Shown: piece by piece, positions 8,154 to 19,587 of the stretch
How the letters are laid out: every line of letters starts with the position of its first letter
How positions within the stretch are numbered: the first letter of the stretch is position 1
From: Dehalococcoidia bacterium
GTDB taxonomy: Bacteria; Chloroflexota; Dehalococcoidia; Bin125
Assembly (NCBI GenBank): GCA_022828105.1
Contig: JAJEJC010000007.1
Coordinates: 124,001-188,000 of the forward strand
Length of the DNA: 64,000 bases
Direction: 5' to 3'
Made by a program: the position numbers and the translations under genes
Notes under the pieces: generated by a model
Seen by the model: the letters and a program-made list of their open reading frames with translations, nothing else
What the model was told of the DNA's origin: nothing
Databases searched by the model: none

Positions 8154-8696
8154 TCATTCGTCGGGTTGCACTGATGGTTCCAACGAACGCTGCATCCACA
8201 ACGCGTCGCGGGCAACTCCGTTCGGCCAATCGTCGGCGTGGACATCGACCGAGCGGAGCGGGGTGTAGCCCAAGCGTAGCCAGAAGTAGAGCGCGACTCC
8301 ATTGTCCGGCGGCAGCGGCGTAAGCGCGACGGTCGCGCCGGCGGCGCGGGCCGCGTCCTCGAGCAACGGCACGGCGGCGCCGCCGTAGCCATATGCTCGC
8401 CAGCGCGCCTCGACCGCCAGCCACGTCCAGATCACGGCATCGGGTCCGGGACGCGCAGCCGGCCCTGTCGAGCCCAGCCGGGCGCACAGCGCGCCGACCG
8501 GCGCGTCGTCGGCCATGATCCACCAGGCCTGGTCGCCGTCGTCCAGGCGGTCTCCGATCCGGCAGGGCGCACGTCGTCCGGCGATTGCCTGCGCCGCTTC
8601 TTCCAGCCACTCGACCGTCGCGATTGAATCGTCAACCGGGACGATGGCCGTGCGATCTCCTCGCACGGTGGTAGGCCATGCGCTGTCTCTGCTCAC
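8154..8696 (-). CDS. GNAT-family N-acetyltransferase
   Basis: 180 residues. The acetyl-CoA pyrophosphate-binding motif A appears as VEARWRAYGYGGAAVPLLE near residues 93-111 (R-x-x-G-x-G type). It is followed by a helix and a YFWLRLGYTP motif B typical of GNAT C-termini. The acceptor substrate is not predictable. The GTG start at 8696 overlaps the dinG stop (GTGA), so the gene is translationally coupled to the helicase gene. Confidence 0.8.
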   Translation of the reverse strand: MSRDSAWPTTVRGDRTAIVPVDDSIATVEWLEEAAQAIAGRRAPCRIGDRLDDGDQAWWIMADDAPVGALCARLGSTGPAARPGPDAVIWTWLAVEARWRAYGYGGAAVPLLEDAARAAGATVALTPLPPDNGVALYFWLRLGYTPLRSVDVHADDWPNGVARDALWMQRSLEPSVQPDE

Positions 8697-11479
8697 GCGT
8701 CACCGTCTGGGCGCGGGAGGAACGTGCGGAGCTCTTCCGCCACGGCTCCGACGGGGATCTGCTTGACGGGCGCGGGCGGCATGGCTTCAATGAACCGTTG
8801 CCCGTAGCGGCGACTGACAATTCGGCCGTCAAGGACCGCGATCGCTCCGATGTCGGATTGTGTGCGAATCAACCGTCCCACGCCCTGTCGGAACTGCAAG
8901 ATCGCCGCAGGAAGGGTGAATCCCATGAACTCGTTCTCGTAATGCTCGCCGCGGGCCTTGAGGACGGGATCGTTCGGCGGAGCGAAGGGCAGGCGGGTCA
9001 CGATGAGCAGCGACAGGGCATCGCCCGGGATGTCGACGCCGGTCCACAGCGCATTGACCCCGAACAGTACGGAGCGCGGATCGCGTCGCAGCGCCTCGAC
9101 GACCGCGGCGGCCGAGCCGTCCCGTCCCTGGCGCAGGAGCACCAACCCTTCCTGTTCCAGGCGATCCTGCGACCGCCTCGCCACCTGGTTCATGGCGCTG
9201 TAGGAACGGAACAACACCATGGTGCGTCCGCCGGCAGCGGCGGCAAGTGTCACCACCGCGTCGGCGACCGAGTCATGATGCTCCGGGCTGTCGGCATCCA
9301 GGACGTCGGTGGGCAGATAGATGCGGCAACGGTTCTCGTAATCGAAGGGAGAGCCGTACTGTGACTCTTCGGCATCGTTGATGCCCAGTCGATCGCGCAG
9401 GTATCCGAAATCGGCGTCATTCGACGAGGATGCCGCCAGCGTCGCGCCGGTCAGCACGGCGGCGTGCCGCTCCTCCCAGAGAGGCTGGAGGTAGCCGGCG
9501 ACGCTCAACGGCGCCGCATGGACGCTGGCTCGTTCCGATTTTCTCGTCTCGCGCGTTGCCCAGGCAACGATCTCCTCAGCGTGCTCCGTGACGGAGCGGT
9601 TCAACTGGCTCATTCGTTCGTTGAGTTCTGCGACCAGCGACTCGGCGTTCCCGGCGAACGAGAGGAGCTGCTGCTCCTCATCGCCTCGAAGCTCGGCGGC
9701 CATGCTGCGCCCCTGGTCGGCGATTTGCTTGACCTCAGCGGTGAGACCACGCAGATCCTCGTGCGCAGCCTCCCAGTCCATCTCCAGTTCAGACCACGCG
9801 CGGCTATTGCGTGCTCCGGGACTGAGCGTGACCCGGTCCTGGTTACCCATGCGATCGTTGGCATACTCGGACACGAACTCGGCGACGTGTTCAAACAGGT
9901 TGGCCAGTGACATTTCGGTCCGAGCCACTGACTGAACCAGCTCTGCGGACTGATCGTCGATGCCGACCTGCACCGCCTTTGCGGCCAGGGAGTCGGCCCC
10001 ATGCGCCACTTTGACCACGCTCTCCATCATCCAGCCCTCGTTCATCGCCAGGGAGAGTTGATCGGTTGCGATGTCCTCGAGCGCGTGGGCTTCATCAACA
10101 ATGACGACGGCGCTTTCGGGGACCGTGATGGCCCCGCTGACGAGTGCCCGAACGAGCAGCGCATGATTGGCGATGACGATGTGCGACGCGGCCGCCCGGT
10201 GCTGCACCTGGAGCAGGAAACACGTCCCATTCCTGGCGTACTCGCACGTCTCGTCGGAAAGACAGCGGGTGTCGCCGGCGGAGAGCTTTGGCCACTGTTC
10301 GAGCACTGGCGCGGGCAATCGCAGTTCGGCCCGGTCGCCTTGCTGGGTGCCCGTACGCCACACGGCGGCGCGGGCGAGCAGCAAGGGATCCTCCCAGTCG
10401 GCGCAGCGCCCCAGTTCGAGGTCGAGCTTCTCCTGGCAGAGATAGTTATCCCGGCCCTTGACCACGGTCGCCTGGAGAGCGTCGGCCGCTTCCCGAGAGA
10501 CGCCTGCAATCAGCCGTCGGGCGAACTCAATGTCCTTGTAGACCAGCTGCTGCTGCAGATTGATCGTGTGGGTGCTGACGATCACCGTGCTGCCTGTCTT
10601 GAGCGCCCAGAGCGCCGCCGGAACCAAGTAGGCGAGGGACTTGCCCGTGCCCGTACCGGCCTCGACGATGCGCGTGCCGCCCTGTTGCAGGCTCTGCGCG
10701 ACGTCGCGGGCCATCTCGAGTTGCTCCGCTCGATGCTCAAACTCATCCGCATCGAGCGAGGCGAACGCCACCTGGGTCAGGTTGGCAAGCGAGCCTTGCG
10801 GCAGCTCGACACGTTCGGGCGAGCGGGCGATCGACCGACCAGCTGCGCGTTGCCCGGCGGGAGACTGGACGCGCGGCGCGGATTGCTCCCACTCGCGGAG
10901 CACACGCCCGGCGGGCCAGAAGAATGATCCCGTGCTGGAGATCTCTGCGAGGGCGTCACGCGCGTGCGGCGACTGCGCGGCAAAGCGCTCGCCGAGCCTG
11001 AGAAACAGCAGCCGACATGCTTCGGCGTCGGCGAGCGCGCGGTGTGCGTCGTCGAGCGGAATCCCATAGCGCTGACAGAGGTCGCCGAGTCGGTGCGAGG
11101 GCGCGGCCGGATCGAGTATCTGGGCCAGCGGCAGCGTGTCCACGGAGGGCGACCCGGTCTCAATCCCCGCCGCTTCAAGGAAACTCTCGTCGAAGCCGAT
11201 GTTGTGGCCGATCAGCGTCGCGCCGTCAAGCAACTCGCGCACGCGACTTTCGACCTGATCCCAGGCTGGCGCCGTCTCAAGCGTTTCCCGTGTGATGCCG
11301 GTGATGCGCTGGACCCGCAGCGGGGGCATTTCCAGTGGTCGGACGAGGGTCTGCCAGCGGTCCAGCACTTCTTCCGGCGTGCAGCGAATGATGCCGACTT
11401 CGATAATCTCGTCAAGGCCGGGCTTGAGGCCGGTCATCTCAAGGTCGATGGCGGCGTAGATGCGGTCAGTCACGCCCAA
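8693..11479 (-). CDS. dinG: DnaQ-like exonuclease fused to DinG/XPD-type helicase
   Basis: 928 residues in two parts. Residues 1-170 form a DEDD exonuclease with DLEMTG (D12, E14), HNIGFD and HRALADAEA. The rest is a superfamily 2 XPD/DinG helicase: Walker A EAGTGTGKS near 271, DEAH box VDEAHALED near 460, and C-terminal motifs GVDIPG and QGVGRLIRT. Cysteines at YLC near 345 and in RCLSDETCEYARNGTC near 406-421 fit the XPD iron-sulfur cluster. This exonuclease-helicase architecture is known in Gram-positive-type DinG. It probably acts in DNA repair or R-loop removal. GTGA coupling to the acetyltransferase follows. Confidence 0.92.
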   Translation of the reverse strand: MGVTDRIYAAIDLEMTGLKPGLDEIIEVGIIRCTPEEVLDRWQTLVRPLEMPPLRVQRITGITRETLETAPAWDQVESRVRELLDGATLIGHNIGFDESFLEAAGIETGSPSVDTLPLAQILDPAAPSHRLGDLCQRYGIPLDDAHRALADAEACRLLFLRLGERFAAQSPHARDALAEISSTGSFFWPAGRVLREWEQSAPRVQSPAGQRAAGRSIARSPERVELPQGSLANLTQVAFASLDADEFEHRAEQLEMARDVAQSLQQGGTRIVEAGTGTGKSLAYLVPAALWALKTGSTVIVSTHTINLQQQLVYKDIEFARRLIAGVSREAADALQATVVKGRDNYLCQEKLDLELGRCADWEDPLLLARAAVWRTGTQQGDRAELRLPAPVLEQWPKLSAGDTRCLSDETCEYARNGTCFLLQVQHRAAASHIVIANHALLVRALVSGAITVPESAVVIVDEAHALEDIATDQLSLAMNEGWMMESVVKVAHGADSLAAKAVQVGIDDQSAELVQSVARTEMSLANLFEHVAEFVSEYANDRMGNQDRVTLSPGARNSRAWSELEMDWEAAHEDLRGLTAEVKQIADQGRSMAAELRGDEEQQLLSFAGNAESLVAELNERMSQLNRSVTEHAEEIVAWATRETRKSERASVHAAPLSVAGYLQPLWEERHAAVLTGATLAASSSNDADFGYLRDRLGINDAEESQYGSPFDYENRCRIYLPTDVLDADSPEHHDSVADAVVTLAAAAGGRTMVLFRSYSAMNQVARRSQDRLEQEGLVLLRQGRDGSAAAVVEALRRDPRSVLFGVNALWTGVDIPGDALSLLIVTRLPFAPPNDPVLKARGEHYENEFMGFTLPAAILQFRQGVGRLIRTQSDIGAIAVLDGRIVSRRYGQRFIEAMPPAPVKQIPVGAVAEELRTFLPRPDGDA

Positions 11480-11503
11480 ACCAGGTGTCTACGAGCGAGG
11501 CGG

Positions 11504-12235
11504 CTACGGCGCTTCATCGTCGGCGCATGGACCGAACGGTCGGAACTCAGCGACGTTGAGCCCTTCGTAGCAGACCGTTGCGCCGTCGTGGAGGAGCTGC
11601 ACGGTATGCTCGCGGCCGGTCAGCTTCTCGGGGAACACGGTCGTGTAACTGCCGATCCCGGACGTGGAGTGAGCGTCGGACCCGCCTGTGACCGGCTTGT
11701 CGAGGATGCGAGCGACTTCGAGCGCGAACAGATTCTCACGCCTCGTGTTGCCCCCGTTGCCGACTTCGATCCCGTGGACGACCTGGAAGACGTGCATTTT
11801 CTCGGCGGCTTCTTCCGGCGTCATGGAGAAGGGTTCCTCACCGCGGCGACGGAACGTGACCGGATCAAAGAAGTGGCGGAAGGGGTGCGCGACCGACATG
11901 AACGCGCCGATCTCGTCGCAGACTTCGCGCAGGCGTTCGGCGGATCGAATGCCTGAGTAGTACTGGTCGATGCCAAAGACGATGATGTGACCGAGATCGG
12001 TGGAGACTTCCATGCCTTGATTGAGGTAGATGCCGGCCTCGCCCATCGACTCGGTGTAGAGATTCCAGTCGTAGCGTTCCCAGACACGGTCGTGCTCGGT
12101 GAGGTTGACTCCGGTCAGGCCAATCCGCTTCGCTTCATCCAACAGCTCTTCGGGCTGCAGCGCCGAGTCGGCGGCGCCGCGAACGGTGTGAATGTGGGCG
12201 TCAAGGATGGTTCCGGGTAGTGACTGTGGATCCAC
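11504..12235 (-). CDS. PHP-domain metal-dependent phosphoesterase
   Basis: 243 residues. PHP metal-binding motifs occur in order: DAHIHT near residue 9, TEHDR near 47, SVAHPFRHF near 119 and GSDAHS near 196. Such proteins hydrolyse phosphoesters with two or three divalent metals; this one has no polymerase or histidinol-phosphatase partner domain, so the substrate is open. The frame is open for another 330 bases upstream, but the GTG at 12235 has AGGAG five bases before it, and the upstream translation is low-complexity, so I start there. A strong -10 lies 41 bases upstream. Confidence 0.85.
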   Translation of the reverse strand: MDPQSLPGTILDAHIHTVRGAADSALQPEELLDEAKRIGLTGVNLTEHDRVWERYDWNLYTESMGEAGIYLNQGMEVSTDLGHIIVFGIDQYYSGIRSAERLREVCDEIGAFMSVAHPFRHFFDPVTFRRRGEEPFSMTPEEAAEKMHVFQVVHGIEVGNGGNTRRENLFALEVARILDKPVTGGSDAHSTSGIGSYTTVFPEKLTGREHTVQLLHDGATVCYEGLNVAEFRPFGPCADDEAP

Positions 12236-12276
12236 CAGGGCTCCTGCTCCAGGGGCGGGTGTGGGTTGCTCACCTG

Positions 12277-12282
12277 AGTATA
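12277..12282 (-). promoter_or_regulatory. Candidate -10 for the PHP gene
   Basis: TATACT on the minus strand, embedded in TGCGTATACTC, an 11-base string that occurs identically before alaS (around 43136-43141). No clear -35 is visible. A start site seven bases on would give a leader of about 35 bases containing the AGGAG site. Confidence 0.45.
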
Positions 12283-12330
12283 CGCACCGATCTGTCGGTC
12301 TCCGCCCGCCACGCTCATGGGCGCGGGCCG

Positions 12331-12750
12331 TCAGGAAACGGCGAGGTGCGGGAGCATCCAGCCGTAGCACCCGATTGCAAGCAGCGCGGTCAGCGCGAAC
12401 CTGCGCCAGAGCGTCGGCTGCCAGAACGCCGCAGCGATCGCGATCAACCCGACGACCAGGATCACGCCCGTCGTGAACTGCCAGGACGGACTGCCGAGGC
12501 CGCTGGAGCCGCCGTCGGCGACGTTGAGAAAGGCGACGCCGAGCAATAGTCCGAGCACGGCGCAACCGGCCTGGGCCACGAGCGCCGCGCCGAGGCTGAC
12601 CATGACCCAGTTGGAGGGATCGGGAAACTGGCGGCGCAGCCAGTTCGTCGTGGGTACGCTGACCAGCAGCGGGCCGAAGATGCCCAGTCCCAGGACGCCC
12701 ACGGCTGCGCCCGCGACGAATCCGGAAAACAGTGCGGCGACGGTTTCCAT
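12331..12750 (-). CDS. Four-helix membrane protein, function unknown
   Basis: 139 residues with hydrophobic segments at about 5-30, 48-75, 90-110 and 113-132, so an integral membrane protein with four helices. The first loop carries the polar motif TTNWLRRQFPDPSNW. I recognise no domain. It starts three bases after the ispE stop on the same strand and is probably co-transcribed with ksgA and ispE. Confidence 0.65.
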   Translation of the reverse strand: METVAALFSGFVAGAAVGVLGLGIFGPLLVSVPTTNWLRRQFPDPSNWVMVSLGAALVAQAGCAVLGLLLGVAFLNVADGGSSGLGSPSWQFTTGVILVVGLIAIAAAFWQPTLWRRFALTALLAIGCYGWMLPHLAVS

Positions 12751-12752
12751 GC

Positions 12753-13694
12753 TCAGAGTTGTCGTACCGTCGTGGCCTCGCTCCTGCTCAGTGGAGCGGC
12801 GATGCGGGTAAAGCCGCGAGCGGATTGCAGCCGGGCGGCGGCGCGCCGTGCGCTGGATTCGGAGAGTAGCGCGAACAGGGTCGGCCCCGCTCCGGCAAGC
12901 AATGGCACGACTGGTTGCTCGTCGGACTCCAGCGTCGCGTCGGCGATGGCCGCGCCCATCGTTCTCCAGGCACTGGTCAGACCCTGCATGACCTCTCGCG
13001 CAGGCGCGTCGAAGGAGTTCACGAGGTCGTTCTGAGTGGGCCGTTGGCCGTCGCGCAGCCGATCGGTCAGGATTGCTGTGGCCTCACCCTTGCGAAAGTC
13101 CGACGAGCGCAGGGCTCGATACATGGACGCCGTCTTGTCTGCGGGCATGGGGAGTTCGGGACGATGCAAGAGCACCGCTACGTCATGCCATGTCGCCTGT
13201 TGCGTATCGAGCGGCGTCAGTGCTTCGCCGCGCCCCTGCATCAGCGCGGGACCGCCCAGCAAGCAGACGGGGACGTCGGAGCCGACTTCCGCGCCGATAT
13301 CGCGCAGTTCGTCATCCGACAGGTCCAAGTCCCAGGCGGCGCGGGCCAACCGCAGGAATGCGGCCGCATCGGTTGAGCCGCCGCCCATACCGCTCGTGAC
13401 CGGTATGCGCTTGGTCACTTCAACCGCTGCATCGGAGGGCAGTTCGCAGTGGCGTTCAAGGACCGACCACGCACGCCGGATGATGTCGTCCGACGTCTCG
13501 ATGGAGACCGGCCTGCCCCGGTCGTCGCGATAGGCAATCGAACGCTCTGCGGCGACGGTGTCGAGCCGAACTTCGTCGGCCAGATCCAGCGCGATCACCA
13601 CGGATGCGAGGTCGTGAAACCCGTCGCTGCGCTTGCCGATCACCTCCAGAGTCAGGTTCAGCTTGGCCGCGGCGAGGGTGAACCAGGAGCTCAA
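12753..13694 (-). CDS. ispE: IspE, 4-diphosphocytidyl-2-C-methyl-D-erythritol kinase
   Basis: GHMP-family kinase for the fourth step of the MEP isoprenoid pathway, 313 residues. The substrate-binding Lys/Asn motif AAAKLNLTLEV is at the N-terminus and the ATP-binding loop PVTSGMGGGSTDAAA near 96-110. The C-terminal GAGPTLFALL is the third GHMP motif. The start is TTG at 13694: it overlaps the ksgA stop (TTGA) and has GGGGAG eight bases upstream, whereas the frame further up is unrelated to the family. With ispH at 60194 the window holds two MEP genes. Confidence 0.92.
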   Translation of the reverse strand: MSSWFTLAAAKLNLTLEVIGKRSDGFHDLASVVIALDLADEVRLDTVAAERSIAYRDDRGRPVSIETSDDIIRRAWSVLERHCELPSDAAVEVTKRIPVTSGMGGGSTDAAAFLRLARAAWDLDLSDDELRDIGAEVGSDVPVCLLGGPALMQGRGEALTPLDTQQATWHDVAVLLHRPELPMPADKTASMYRALRSSDFRKGEATAILTDRLRDGQRPTQNDLVNSFDAPAREVMQGLTSAWRTMGAAIADATLESDEQPVVPLLAGAGPTLFALLSESSARRAAARLQSARGFTRIAAPLSRSEATTVRQL

Positions 13695-14530
13695 GACTGT
13701 CGCTCCCCGTACTCGGCGATGTGCTCCTCGCGCCACCAGGCGAGCCGCGCCCACTCGTCAAGGCTGAGCGTGGCCGGCCGCCTGGTTGCGTCAATCCCGC
13801 ATGCTGCAAGCCACTCACCGGCACCCTCGGGCGGAAGCCAGACGCCCTGCGCGAGCGCGTTATGTAGCTGTTTGCGCGGACTGCGGAAGCCTCCGCGTAC
13901 GACCTCGAAAAATCGCTCCACGCTGGGCACGTCGACGGCGGGACGATCGAGCAGCTTGAGCATCACGACCGCTGATCGCACCTCAGGCGGGGGAGCAAAC
14001 GCCTCCCGCTCGACCGCAAAGAGCAGATCGGCTTGGGCATAGAACTGAACCGAAACACCAAGCAGCGAGAGCTTTCCCGGACGAGCGGTGATTCGCTGCG
14101 CGACCTCGTGCTGGACCATGACCAGCATCCACGCCGGCCGTTGGGATTCGCTCTCCAGGAACTTGCGAAAGATGGGCGCGGTGATGGCGTAGGGCAGATT
14201 GCCGACCAGGCCGTACGGCGGCCTGGCGGCCACCGCCGCCAGCGCCTCCTGCGCCTCAGTCTCCAGCACATCCTGTTCCAGCACGGCCGCCGTGCGTTCC
14301 AGTCCGATCGCGGCGAGCCGGCGTCGAGTGCGGAAGGCCATGACTTCATCAAGTTCGATTGCCACGAGCGGGCGGCCGGTTTGCGCCAGTCGCTCGGTCA
14401 ACGCGCCGTCTCCCGATCCGATCTCAAGGATTGGATCGGGATGATCCGGCAGCGCATCGACGATGCGATCGACGACGCGCTGATCCTGGAGCAAGTGCTG
14501 ACCGAGGCGGGTCCGCCGGCGTCTGCTCAT
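13691..14530 (-). CDS. rsmA: KsgA/RsmA, 16S rRNA adenine dimethyltransferase
   Basis: Dimethylates the two adjacent adenines in the terminal 16S rRNA helix; 279 residues. It has the LGQHLLQD N-terminal motif, SAM-binding LEIGSGDGALT near 35, an acidic AIELDE at motif II, and catalytic NLPYAI near 112. The C-terminal domain includes VRGGFRSPRKQLHNAL. The ATG at 14530 gives the family N-terminus. A start at 14584 would run into the SRP RNA and is rejected. The pair ksgA-ispE is a common neighbour pair, here joined by TTGA overlap. Confidence 0.94.
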   Translation of the reverse strand: MSRRRRTRLGQHLLQDQRVVDRIVDALPDHPDPILEIGSGDGALTERLAQTGRPLVAIELDEVMAFRTRRRLAAIGLERTAAVLEQDVLETEAQEALAAVAARPPYGLVGNLPYAITAPIFRKFLESESQRPAWMLVMVQHEVAQRITARPGKLSLLGVSVQFYAQADLLFAVEREAFAPPPEVRSAVVMLKLLDRPAVDVPSVERFFEVVRGGFRSPRKQLHNALAQGVWLPPEGAGEWLAACGIDATRRPATLSLDEWARLAWWREEHIAEYGERQS

Positions 14531-14573
14531 GGCGCGTCCCGACCGATCGGGCGCGGGCAAGTTGGAGTTGGAG

Positions 14574-14843
14574 TGGCCGTGCACCTGGAATCGAACGACT
14601 CCACAAGCTTGCCTTCGCTAGCCGGCTCCGTCCAGGCACTCCCGCGTCACCCGACCGAACAACCGCTTACCGCTGCTTCCTCTCGGACCTGACGGGGTTC
14701 ACGGCGGGCCGCCGCGCGGGACCCAGACTTCATCACTGCTTGGCGTCGGTAGGTCTCATGTCGCCGGCCTCAACTCAGGAGTTCAACCCCGCTAGAGCGG
14801 ATTGCGGGTACAGGGCACCGCTAGCTCCCCGTCTAGCACGGCC
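14574..14843 (-). ncRNA. ffs: Large-type bacterial signal recognition particle RNA
   Basis: On the minus strand the universally conserved SRP helix 8 appears around 14660-14700: GTGAACCCC, GTCAGGTCCG, then AGAGGAAGCAGCGGTAAGCG, followed by CGGGAGTGCCTGGACGG. Toward the 5' side (14765-14835) are CCCTGTACCCGCAATCC and GGGGTTGAACTCC, typical of the Alu domain of large SRP RNAs. The ends pair: GGCCGTGC at 14836-14843 with GCACGGCC near 14574-14581. The implied length of about 270 nt equals the Bacillus scRNA class rather than the 110-nt 4.5S class. Exact ends are estimated from that closing helix. Confidence 0.93.
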
Positions 14844-14853
14844 GCTCATAACG

Positions 14854-14866
14854 TTATCACCAGCCG
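14854..14866 (-). promoter_or_regulatory. Possible -10 region of the SRP RNA gene
   Basis: Immediately upstream of the RNA 5' end the minus strand reads GATAACGTTATGAGC, an AT-rich patch containing GATAAC about nine bases before the proposed first base. No good -35 is seen. The remaining bases up to the divergent gene at 14944 hold only that gene's ribosome-binding site and a TACACT hexamer on the plus strand near 14886. Confidence 0.3.
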
Positions 14867-14943
14867 ACGCAATGACATCCGCAGGTACACTCGACAGAGC
14901 AGGCGACCCTGTTCGCTCAGTTGGCGCAGGCAAGGAGCGGCCC

Positions 14944-16350
14944 ATGCGAATCATCTCGATCGGCTGCCCCGTGCCCAGTCCCAACGTCGACAATCACTCG
15001 ATCGCCAACGCGCCGTCGCTGTTCGACTACGACGCATGCATCATCGATCCGCAGGCAGTATCTGAACAGATCGAAGGCCTCGCGTCCATGACGCTGGACG
15101 CGAAGTCGCCCGACGGGCGGGCCATCTCACCAGGCGAGTCGGGCGCGTTCCACTTCGGATTGGGCGAGCTGCTGCAGTCTCGACAGCTTGAGTTACGCCA
15201 ACTCCTGGATCGCGGCGGCCTGTTGGTGGTGTTCGCTTACGCGAATGTGCGCCATCCCAGCGTCGCCTCGTTTGCCGGCCTCACTCGCTACTCCCTGATT
15301 CCCAGCCCCGAGGGCGACCCTTTCAAGTGGCCATCGTTGCGTCCGGCCGACGGCAAGGACGTGCGCTCAGTGATTCCACAGCACGCCGCCGCTGGGTTCC
15401 TTGACGATCTTGCCGGTCGCCTGCGTTATCGGGCGATCCTGGACCTCGACGACTCGCACGACGGGACCGTTCTGGGCCGATCGGTAGGCGGCGCGGCCGT
15501 GGCTGCGGAGTTTCGCGTCGGGGCCGGACGCATCGTGGTGCTTCCGCCTCCGGACACTCTTGCCGCCACGCAGCGCAAAGTCTTTAGCTCAGCGCTGCTC
15601 GAGTGCGTCGAGCGGTTGCTGCAGGAACCCGAGGTCGAGGAAGCGCCGCTCTGGGTGCGCCGCTACGACACGCCGGCGTCGGCGTCGGCGCGTGACGAAC
15701 TGAGTGCCGCGGAGCTGGAACTCAAACAGGCGCAGCGCAGGGTGCAGGAAGCGCGCTCGCTCCTGGCCGACGCGACGAGGCTCCAGGGCATGCTCTGGCA
15801 GAGCCAGAATGCGGCGCTTCGCGAGCTGATTGAAGACGCCTTCCGTTTGCTCGGCTACGCCGTGACCAGTAGCGAAGCCGCGATCGAGATCCGTGACGGT
15901 TCCGACTCGGTGCTGGTTGAGATCTCGTCGTCCAACAACGCCGTCAGCGATCGCCTCTATCTGACGTTGCAGCAACGCGTCGAGGAACAGTACCTGCGCC
16001 GCAAGACTCGCCCGCGCGGAATCATCGTGGCCAATGGACTCCGAAACACCGACCCGCGAGTCAGGCGGGAGCCGTTCCCGCGCGCGCTGGTCAATGCGTG
16101 TGAGACCTACGGCTATGCATTGATCCCAGTTGAAGTGTTGTTCGAGTTGGTTACCTTTGCCGACGAAGCAAGCGATGAACCGGAGCTGCTTGAAGAGATT
16201 CGACGTTCAATCGCCGAAACGGCCGGCGTCCTGGAAATCGCCCTGGAAGAAGAGGAAGACGACGATGGGGACGAAGCCGACGAGGCAGACGAAGCCGCAG
16301 CGATTGACGAGGGCAACGAGGCAGCAATCGGAGCGTCGGAGTCGGTCTGA
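14944..16350 (+). CDS. Unrecognised 468-residue protein: Rossmann-like N-terminus, coiled coil, nuclease-fold-like C-terminus
   Basis: The ATG has AAGGAG six bases upstream. Residues 1-215 alternate strands and helices (MRIISIGCP; DYDACIIDP; RGGLLVVFAY; GAGRIVVLPPP), recalling a glutamine-amidotransferase/ThuA-like fold without an obvious catalytic Cys-His pair. Residues 245-290 are a charged helix, probably coiled coil. Residues 290-405 resemble a PD-(D/E)XK nuclease-like domain: a helix with LIEDAFRLLGY, then EIRDGSDSVLVEISSS, a Gln-rich helix and a GIIVANGLRN strand. The expected E-x-K is E-I-S, so it may be inactive or unusual. The tail (435-468) is highly acidic with DEA repeats. It stands alone, convergent with lepA. 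Function is unknown. Confidence 0.7.
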   Translation: MRIISIGCPVPSPNVDNHSIANAPSLFDYDACIIDPQAVSEQIEGLASMTLDAKSPDGRAISPGESGAFHFGLGELLQSRQLELRQLLDRGGLLVVFAYANVRHPSVASFAGLTRYSLIPSPEGDPFKWPSLRPADGKDVRSVIPQHAAAGFLDDLAGRLRYRAILDLDDSHDGTVLGRSVGGAAVAAEFRVGAGRIVVLPPPDTLAATQRKVFSSALLECVERLLQEPEVEEAPLWVRRYDTPASASARDELSAAELELKQAQRRVQEARSLLADATRLQGMLWQSQNAALRELIEDAFRLLGYAVTSSEAAIEIRDGSDSVLVEISSSNNAVSDRLYLTLQQRVEEQYLRRKTRPRGIIVANGLRNTDPRVRREPFPRALVNACETYGYALIPVEVLFELVTFADEASDEPELLEEIRRSIAETAGVLEIALEEEEDDDGDEADEADEAAAIDEGNEAAIGASESV

Positions 16351-16359
16351 TCGGTCTGA
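16342..16359 (+). repeat. 9-base tandem duplication at a stop codon
   Basis: TCGGTCTGA occurs twice in direct succession (16342-16350 and 16351-16359). The first copy contains the stop codon of the 468-residue gene, the second repeats it in frame. Confidence 0.8.
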
Positions 16360-16365
16360 TGCAGA

Positions 16366-18225
<1,860 letters not shown>

Positions 18226-18233
18226 GTGGGCAG

Positions 18234-18239
18234 ATCGTA
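18234..18239 (-). promoter_or_regulatory. Candidate -10 directly upstream of lepA
   Basis: TACGAT on the minus strand followed by eight bases and then the lepA ATG at 18225. No ribosome-binding site lies between and no -35 is convincing. This is the TANNNT-to-start spacing seen at several genes of the window. Confidence 0.4.
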
Positions 18240-18261
18240 TCAGTCAGCCGCTCCGCCGCCG

Positions 18262-18281
18262 ATTGACAGATATTGACAGAT
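18262..18281. repeat. 10-base perfect tandem duplication
   Basis: ATTGACAGAT occurs twice head to tail between lepA and the upstream hairpin. It is non-coding and resembles the TTGAC-containing repeat near 5734-5767 in the rnc-cca gap. Confidence 0.8.
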
Positions 18282-18285
18282 ACAG

Positions 18286-18311
18286 AGAGCGGGGCCTTGC
18301 GGCCCCGCTCT
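18286..18311 (-). terminator. GC-rich hairpin after the opp ATPase genes
   Basis: Perfect 11-base inverted repeat AGAGCGGGGCC / GGCCCCGCTCT with a four-base loop, 25 bases beyond the oppF-type stop. On the minus strand it is followed by TGTATCTGTC rather than a clean U-run, so it may be a terminator of moderate strength between the transporter genes and lepA. Confidence 0.5.
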
Positions 18312-18336
18312 GTTCGGCTGCCAGTTCGCTCAACGG

Positions 18337-19579
<1,243 letters not shown>

Positions 19580-19587
<8 letters not shown>

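Noticed and set aside
12236-12565. Upstream extension of the PHP protein
   Set aside because: The extra residues are Arg-rich and overlap the neighbouring membrane-protein gene in another frame; the GTG with AGGAG at 12235 is a better start.
14531-14584. Earlier start for ksgA
   Set aside because: It would enter the SRP RNA and adds residues foreign to the family.
16255-16330. DEA-rich repeat as a separate element
   Set aside because: It is a low-complexity acidic tail in frame with the 468-residue protein, not a mobile or CRISPR-like repeat.
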